This document shows positions 60,618 to 64,000 of a stretch of DNA of 64,000 nt, in pieces (position 1 is the stretch's first letter; the number at the start of each line of letters is the position of its first letter). The notes under the pieces were generated by a model. It worked only from the letters and a program-made list of their open reading frames with translations, was not told where the DNA came from and made no database searches. The translations under genes and the position numbers were made by a program. The DNA is from Actinopolyspora mzabensis (GTDB lineage Bacteria > Actinomycetota > Actinomycetes > Mycobacteriales > Pseudonocardiaceae), in the NCBI RefSeq assembly GCF_900101095.1, contig NZ_FNFM01000002.1:1-64000 (forward strand). The letters are read 5' to 3'.

Positions 60618-61192
60618 GTCCTCCGCGTTTCGTGACGGTGACAGTTCATCTTCTCGGTAGCTCGTACCGTTATTACCGCTGACGCCGGAGCCGGCACCAA
60701 AGGCAGACCCACTCCGACGCGGTCCGGCAGCCCAACCACCCACGGACAAGCTGGCCCGGAGGACATGCACAGGATCACGGCCCCCACGATCGGGAAACCG
60801 CATTGCTGCCCGCCCCAGCGGACCACGCCCCCTGCGAACAGAACGGCATGACGAACCGGCGCCACGAGTGCGCCGATACTCCACTGTACGCGCACGCGCG
60901 AATGCCACCCAAATCGGGGCTGGACAACGAGCCGGCAGTAACTCTCAGCAGTAACACAAACACCCTGTGTTACATTTGGTCGTTGTCCGTTCGCCGCGCC
61001 AGGAGGGAGACGAGTCCCACAGCCGCCCGTATCACCGCCGCTGACACCCGCCGAACCCCGTCTCACCGGGGAGGCTCGGGGCGAGCCGGACCGCGAGCGA
61101 CGCTCCGTAGGAAGCGCTCCCGGAGCAAGTGGCGGTATGATCGAAGGCCGTCCGGCGCGACACCCCGGTCAGGCACACCGAGGAGACACAAG
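60618..61192. promoter_or_regulatory. Divergent region infA / methyltransferase with a dyad
   Basis: 575 bp without a gene. It contains GTAACACA (60951-60958) paired with TGTGTTAC (60966-60973), and the direct repeat CAGTAAC at 60936 and 60949. The infA-operon promoter and the promoter of the opposite methyltransferase should be here. Confidence 0.55.
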
Positions 61193-61834
61193 GTGACGAC
61201 CCAGCACCACGGCCGTTTCTCACCGACGCATTGGCTGCGAAAGGCGCCCGTCGCTGATTACCGGCGGTTCCTCACTGCGGCGATCCGTCATCCGGGAACG
61301 GTTGGCGCGGCGACCCCCACCTCGAGCGCGGTGGCGGACAGCGTGGGGCGCGTCGTGCCGGCCCACGGTGAGCCGGTGGTTGTCGAGCTCGGCCCGGGGA
61401 CCGGCTCACTCAGCGTCGAGATACGGAAAAGACTTCCCACCGCGGGCAGGCACGTGGGCATAGAACTCGACGAGCGCATGGTGCGCCATCTGCGCGACCG
61501 GATTCCCGAGATGGAAACGGTGCACGGAGACGCTCGGAAACTGCGATCGACCTTGCCCAGCCTCGGGATCGAGAGCGCGGACGTGATCGTGACCAGCATT
61601 CCCTGGTCCTTGCTCGGGGAGAACGAGCAGCACGAGGTCCTTCGGCAGTGTCGCCTGAGCCTGGCACCCGCCGGGGTGTTCACCGCCATGACCTACCTGC
61701 CGATGCGCCACAGCGCCGGGGGGCGCCGGTTCCGCGCTCGCCTGGAGGCCGGTTTCGGCGAGGTGCTGACGCACACCACGTGGCGAAGTGTCCCGCCGAT
61801 GCTGCACTACACCTGCCGCTCCCCGATCGTGTGA
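61193..61834 (+). CDS. Class I SAM-dependent methyltransferase (phospholipid N-methyltransferase-like)
   Basis: A 213-residue protein. Motif I is VVELGPGTGSLSVEIRKRL, followed by HVGIELDERMVRHL, TVHGDARKL and ADVIVTSIPWSLL (motif IV, where adenine dimethylases have N-[PL]-P-[YF]). This pattern fits PmtA-like phosphatidylethanolamine methyltransferases and related small enzymes; the substrate is not certain. GTG 61193 lies behind GAGGAG. It is on the strand opposite the ribosomal run and splits infA from map. Confidence 0.85.
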   Translation: MTTQHHGRFSPTHWLRKAPVADYRRFLTAAIRHPGTVGAATPTSSAVADSVGRVVPAHGEPVVVELGPGTGSLSVEIRKRLPTAGRHVGIELDERMVRHLRDRIPEMETVHGDARKLRSTLPSLGIESADVIVTSIPWSLLGENEQHEVLRQCRLSLAPAGVFTAMTYLPMRHSAGGRRFRARLEAGFGEVLTHTTWRSVPPMLHYTCRSPIV

Positions 61835-61854
61835 GCTGCAGCGCCCGAATCCTT

Positions 61855-61951
61855 CGTCAATTTCTCGCGAAATCGCCGCGCAGCTAGGCGAGGGGCCCCG
61901 ATGCGTGAGGTGGCCCGGCCCGGGTGGGCGTCAATTTCTCGCGAAATCGCC
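61855..61951 (-). repeat. Dispersed hairpin repeat, family P, copies 8 and 9
   Basis: Copies at 61855-61877 and 61929-61951, same orientation, both starting CGTCAATTTC. They lie just downstream of the methyltransferase stop. Confidence 0.8.
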
Positions 61952-62031
61952 GGGCCCGCGGTGCTCCCCCGATACCGAGCTCCCACCACTCCCGCGGGCG
62001 GGCTACCACCACCCTCGCAGCAGAACCGACC

Positions 62032-62141
62032 GCGGGTTCTCCCGTGCGGCTCTCGCGAGGACGGCCGCGACGTTGTGTAGTACCTACCCGATGTCGGGGC
62101 ACCCACAGCGAGCGCCGTGCGAGAGGTTCCGCCACGGAACC
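62032..62141 (-). repeat. 109-bp dispersed element, copy 2
   Basis: Inverted match to 26709-26817 over its full length. It lies between the methyltransferase and map stops, where 61835-62169 is otherwise made only of repeats. Confidence 0.85.
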
Positions 62142-62169
62142 AGCTACGCAACCCGAGTGACACGCGGTG

Positions 62170-62955
62170 TCACTCGGCGGTGAGCACCCAGGGTCCGTCC
62201 GGCGTGATTGCCACGGTGTGCTCCCAGTGAGCGGCCCGGGAGCCGTCGACGGTCACGACGGTCCACTCGTCGGAGAGCTCCTCGCTGTCCGGCGGACCGA
62301 GAGTCAGCATCGGCTCGACGGCCAGTGCCATCCCCTCCCGGAGCTTGGGCCCCTTGCCCGGCCTGCCGAGGTTGGGAAGGAAGGGCTCCATGTGCATGCG
62401 GGTTCCGATACCGTGCCCGCCGTACTCGGCGATGATCCCGTAGTCGATTCCGTCCGAGGTGGCGGCAGCCCTGGCCGCGGACTCCACCGCGTGCGAGATG
62501 TCGGTCAGCCTGTTACCGGCCGCGACCTTGTCGATACCCGCCCACATCGCTCGCTCGGTGGCAGCCGACAACGCCAGGTCACGTTCACCGACCGAACCGA
62601 CCGGGATGGTAACGGCGGAGTCACCGTGCCACCCGTCCAGAATCGCTCCGCAGTCGACCGAGATCAGGTCGCCGTCGGCGAGCACCTCGGTCGTCGAGGG
62701 GATGCCGTGCACGATCTTCTCGTTGATCGAGGCGCAGATCGAACCGGGGAAACCGTGGTAACCCTTGAAGGAGGGAGTCGCACCCGCGCCTCGGATGACC
62801 TCCTCGGCGACCGAGTCGAGTTCGGCGGTACTGACCCCCGGTTTCGCCTGCTCGGTCACCGCCGCGAGGGCGCGCGCGACGACGAGTCCCGCCGCGCGCA
62901 TCGCCTGAATCTCACCACTGCTCTTGAGCTCGATGCCCTTACCGCGACGCAGCAC
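62170..62955 (-). CDS. map: Methionine aminopeptidase type I
   Basis: 261 residues from GTG 62955. Removes the initiator methionine. The metal ligands are in [15 protein letters not shown] (two Asp), EYGGHGIG (His), AVEPM (Glu) and the last Glu in [17 protein letters not shown]. No N-terminal zinc-finger or SH3-binding extension is present. It lies downstream of adk as in the usual secY-adk-map order; the gap is about 290 bp and holds no gene. Confidence 0.97.
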   Translation of the reverse strand: MLRRGKGIELKSSGEIQAMRAAGLVVARALAAVTEQAKPGVSTAELDSVAEEVIRGAGATPSFKGYHGFPGSICASINEKIVHGIPSTTEVLADGDLISVDCGAILDGWHGDSAVTIPVGSVGERDLALSAATERAMWAGIDKVAAGNRLTDISHAVESAARAAATSDGIDYGIIAEYGGHGIGTRMHMEPFLPNLGRPGKGPKLREGMALAVEPMLTLGPPDSEELSDEWTVVTVDGSRAAHWEHTVAITPDGPWVLTAE

Positions 62956-63244
62956 CGGCTGCCCCTCTCGTCAACTCAACGGCCTTACAAGAACGATTCT
63001 CGTCCCGGTACGACTCCCGGGCCACTCCCCCACCGCGGCCCGGCAACCGCGGGAGCCGGGCACTCCGGGACGGCCGAAGACCTCTTCGGCTCCGCCCCGC
63101 GTCCCGACCCCCGCGGCTCGAGTACCGTCGCGCCGGACACCACAGTTCGCGGAACGAGTTCACGCGGGGTCCGGCCACGAAATCATCTCCCCGGGAGCGG
63201 CCGCCCGGCTACGGGCAACGGATCGAACCGGGGAGCGGAACCAC

Positions 63245-63796
63245 TCAGGCACGAGCGCGCAGGGCCTCCAGAGCTCGCGAGGTGACTTCCTCGACCGGCC
63301 CGAACGCGTCGATCGTGATCAGCTTGTTCCGATAGTAGTCCAGCAGCGGCGCCGTCTCCGAGTCGTACACGTCCAGCCTGCGCCGGATGAGTTCCTCGGT
63401 GTCGTCCGAACGACCGCGGTCCAGCAGGCGCCGGACCAGCTCCTCCCGGGGAACCTCGAACTGCACCACCGCGGTGAGTTCCATCCCGTTCTCGGAGAGG
63501 ATGTTGCTGAGCACGTCGGCCTGCGGCGTCGTGCGCGGGAATCCGTCGAGCAGAAAGCCCTCGGCCGCGTCACTGGCGGCAAGTCGCTGACGCACCATCT
63601 CGTTGGTGACCTCGTCCGGCACCAGCTCCCCGGCGTCGAGGTAGCTCTTGGCCTCCTTGCCCAGCGGCGTGACGTTGTCGATGTTCTCCCGGAACAAATC
63701 GCCACTGGAGATGTGGGGGACCGCGAGATGTTCACTCAGCACGGCCGCTTGGGTGCCTTTGCCCGCACCTGGCGGGCCAACCAGAACCAATCGCAC
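63245..63796 (-). CDS. adk: Adenylate kinase
   Basis: 183 residues from GTG 63796, preceded by GGAGG. P-loop [14 protein letters not shown]-binding [12 protein letters not shown] and [10 protein letters not shown], and the short LID ([16 protein letters not shown]) typical of actinobacterial adenylate kinases without a zinc finger. secY should lie just beyond the right edge; 63797-64000 holds no gene I can support. Confidence 0.97.
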   Translation of the reverse strand: MRLVLVGPPGAGKGTQAAVLSEHLAVPHISSGDLFRENIDNVTPLGKEAKSYLDAGELVPDEVTNEMVRQRLAASDAAEGFLLDGFPRTTPQADVLSNILSENGMELTAVVQFEVPREELVRRLLDRGRSDDTEELIRRRLDVYDSETAPLLDYYRNKLITIDAFGPVEEVTSRALEALRARA

Positions 63797-64000
63797 CAAG
63801 GGTCTGCCTCCGAATCCGTGATGATGGCTCACGCCACCGTTTGGCGGGCACTTTCGTCCCGTCTGTCATCGCACGCCCGCGCCGCGGCGACACCGGGAAG
63901 TGCTCCCGGCGGCGATCCCGCCGACACGGACATCGAGCGATCGACACCGTAACCGACGTGGCCGATTTCGCCATGTTCACCGCCCGAACTGTGGGAAACC

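Overview
The window is high-G+C actinobacterial DNA. WhiB, Scr1/DUF397 pairs, a complete type VII (ESX) secretion locus and the core gene order point to the order Pseudonocardiales, an Actinopolyspora- or Saccharopolyspora-like genome; the genus is an inference. The gene order from tsaE-alr through nnr, glmS, glmM, rpsI-rplM, esx pair, eccC/eccD/mycP/eccB, truA-rplQ-rpoA-rpsD-rpsK-rpsM-rpmJ-infA follows the Mycobacterium tuberculosis Rv3422c-Rv3462c block, so the secretion system is the ESX-4 (ancestral) type.

The left part (1-26 kb) is mostly accessory. It starts inside ispG, followed by a polytopic membrane protein, a DUF574 methyltransferase with a displaced 290-bp copy of its 3' end, a cold-shock gene, a MerR regulator and a WhiB regulator. 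At 6-14 kb lies a secreted beta-propeller gene (broken by a frameshift) divergent from a secreted RHS/YD-repeat protein. The RHS protein ends in a short hydrophobic two-cysteine tip and is followed by a small membrane protein. A second tip without a start codon, with its own small membrane protein and terminator, comes next. After that come a further fragment of the RHS core end and more small membrane proteins. This looks like a toxin tip/immunity cassette array. From 14 to 23 kb are a WYL regulator divergent from a flavin oxidoreductase, a MazG-type protein, a three-gene operon of unknown function, and a duplicated Scr1-DUF397 unit. Each DUF397 gene is followed by the same terminator, a shared leader and CRISPR repeats (29-bp repeats, 32-bp spacers); a third leader-array lies beyond a ribD-like gene. 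No cas gene is in the window.

The right part (23-64 kb) is core. It holds tsaE, an alpha/beta hydrolase and alr (overlapping), nnr, glmS, a degenerate hydrolase, two paralogous Pro/Gln-rich membrane proteins and a group of probable type VII substrates. Then come glmM with two tiny membrane-protein genes downstream, rpsI-rplM, the esx pair, an Hsp70-like ESX accessory protein, eccC, eccD, mycP, eccB, eccE, a DUF559 nuclease-like gene, and the truA-to-infA ribosomal run. The last genes are a methyltransferase on the opposite strand, map and adk (secY would follow beyond the right edge).

Two dispersed repeat families run through the window: a hairpin of about 22 bp seen nine times, and a 109-bp element seen twice in opposite orientation. 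Several very short genes (rpmJ, a 34-residue and a 55-residue membrane peptide) were found by reading the sequence directly. No tRNA or rRNA gene was recognised. All functions are assigned from recognised protein motifs and gene order; no database search was possible.
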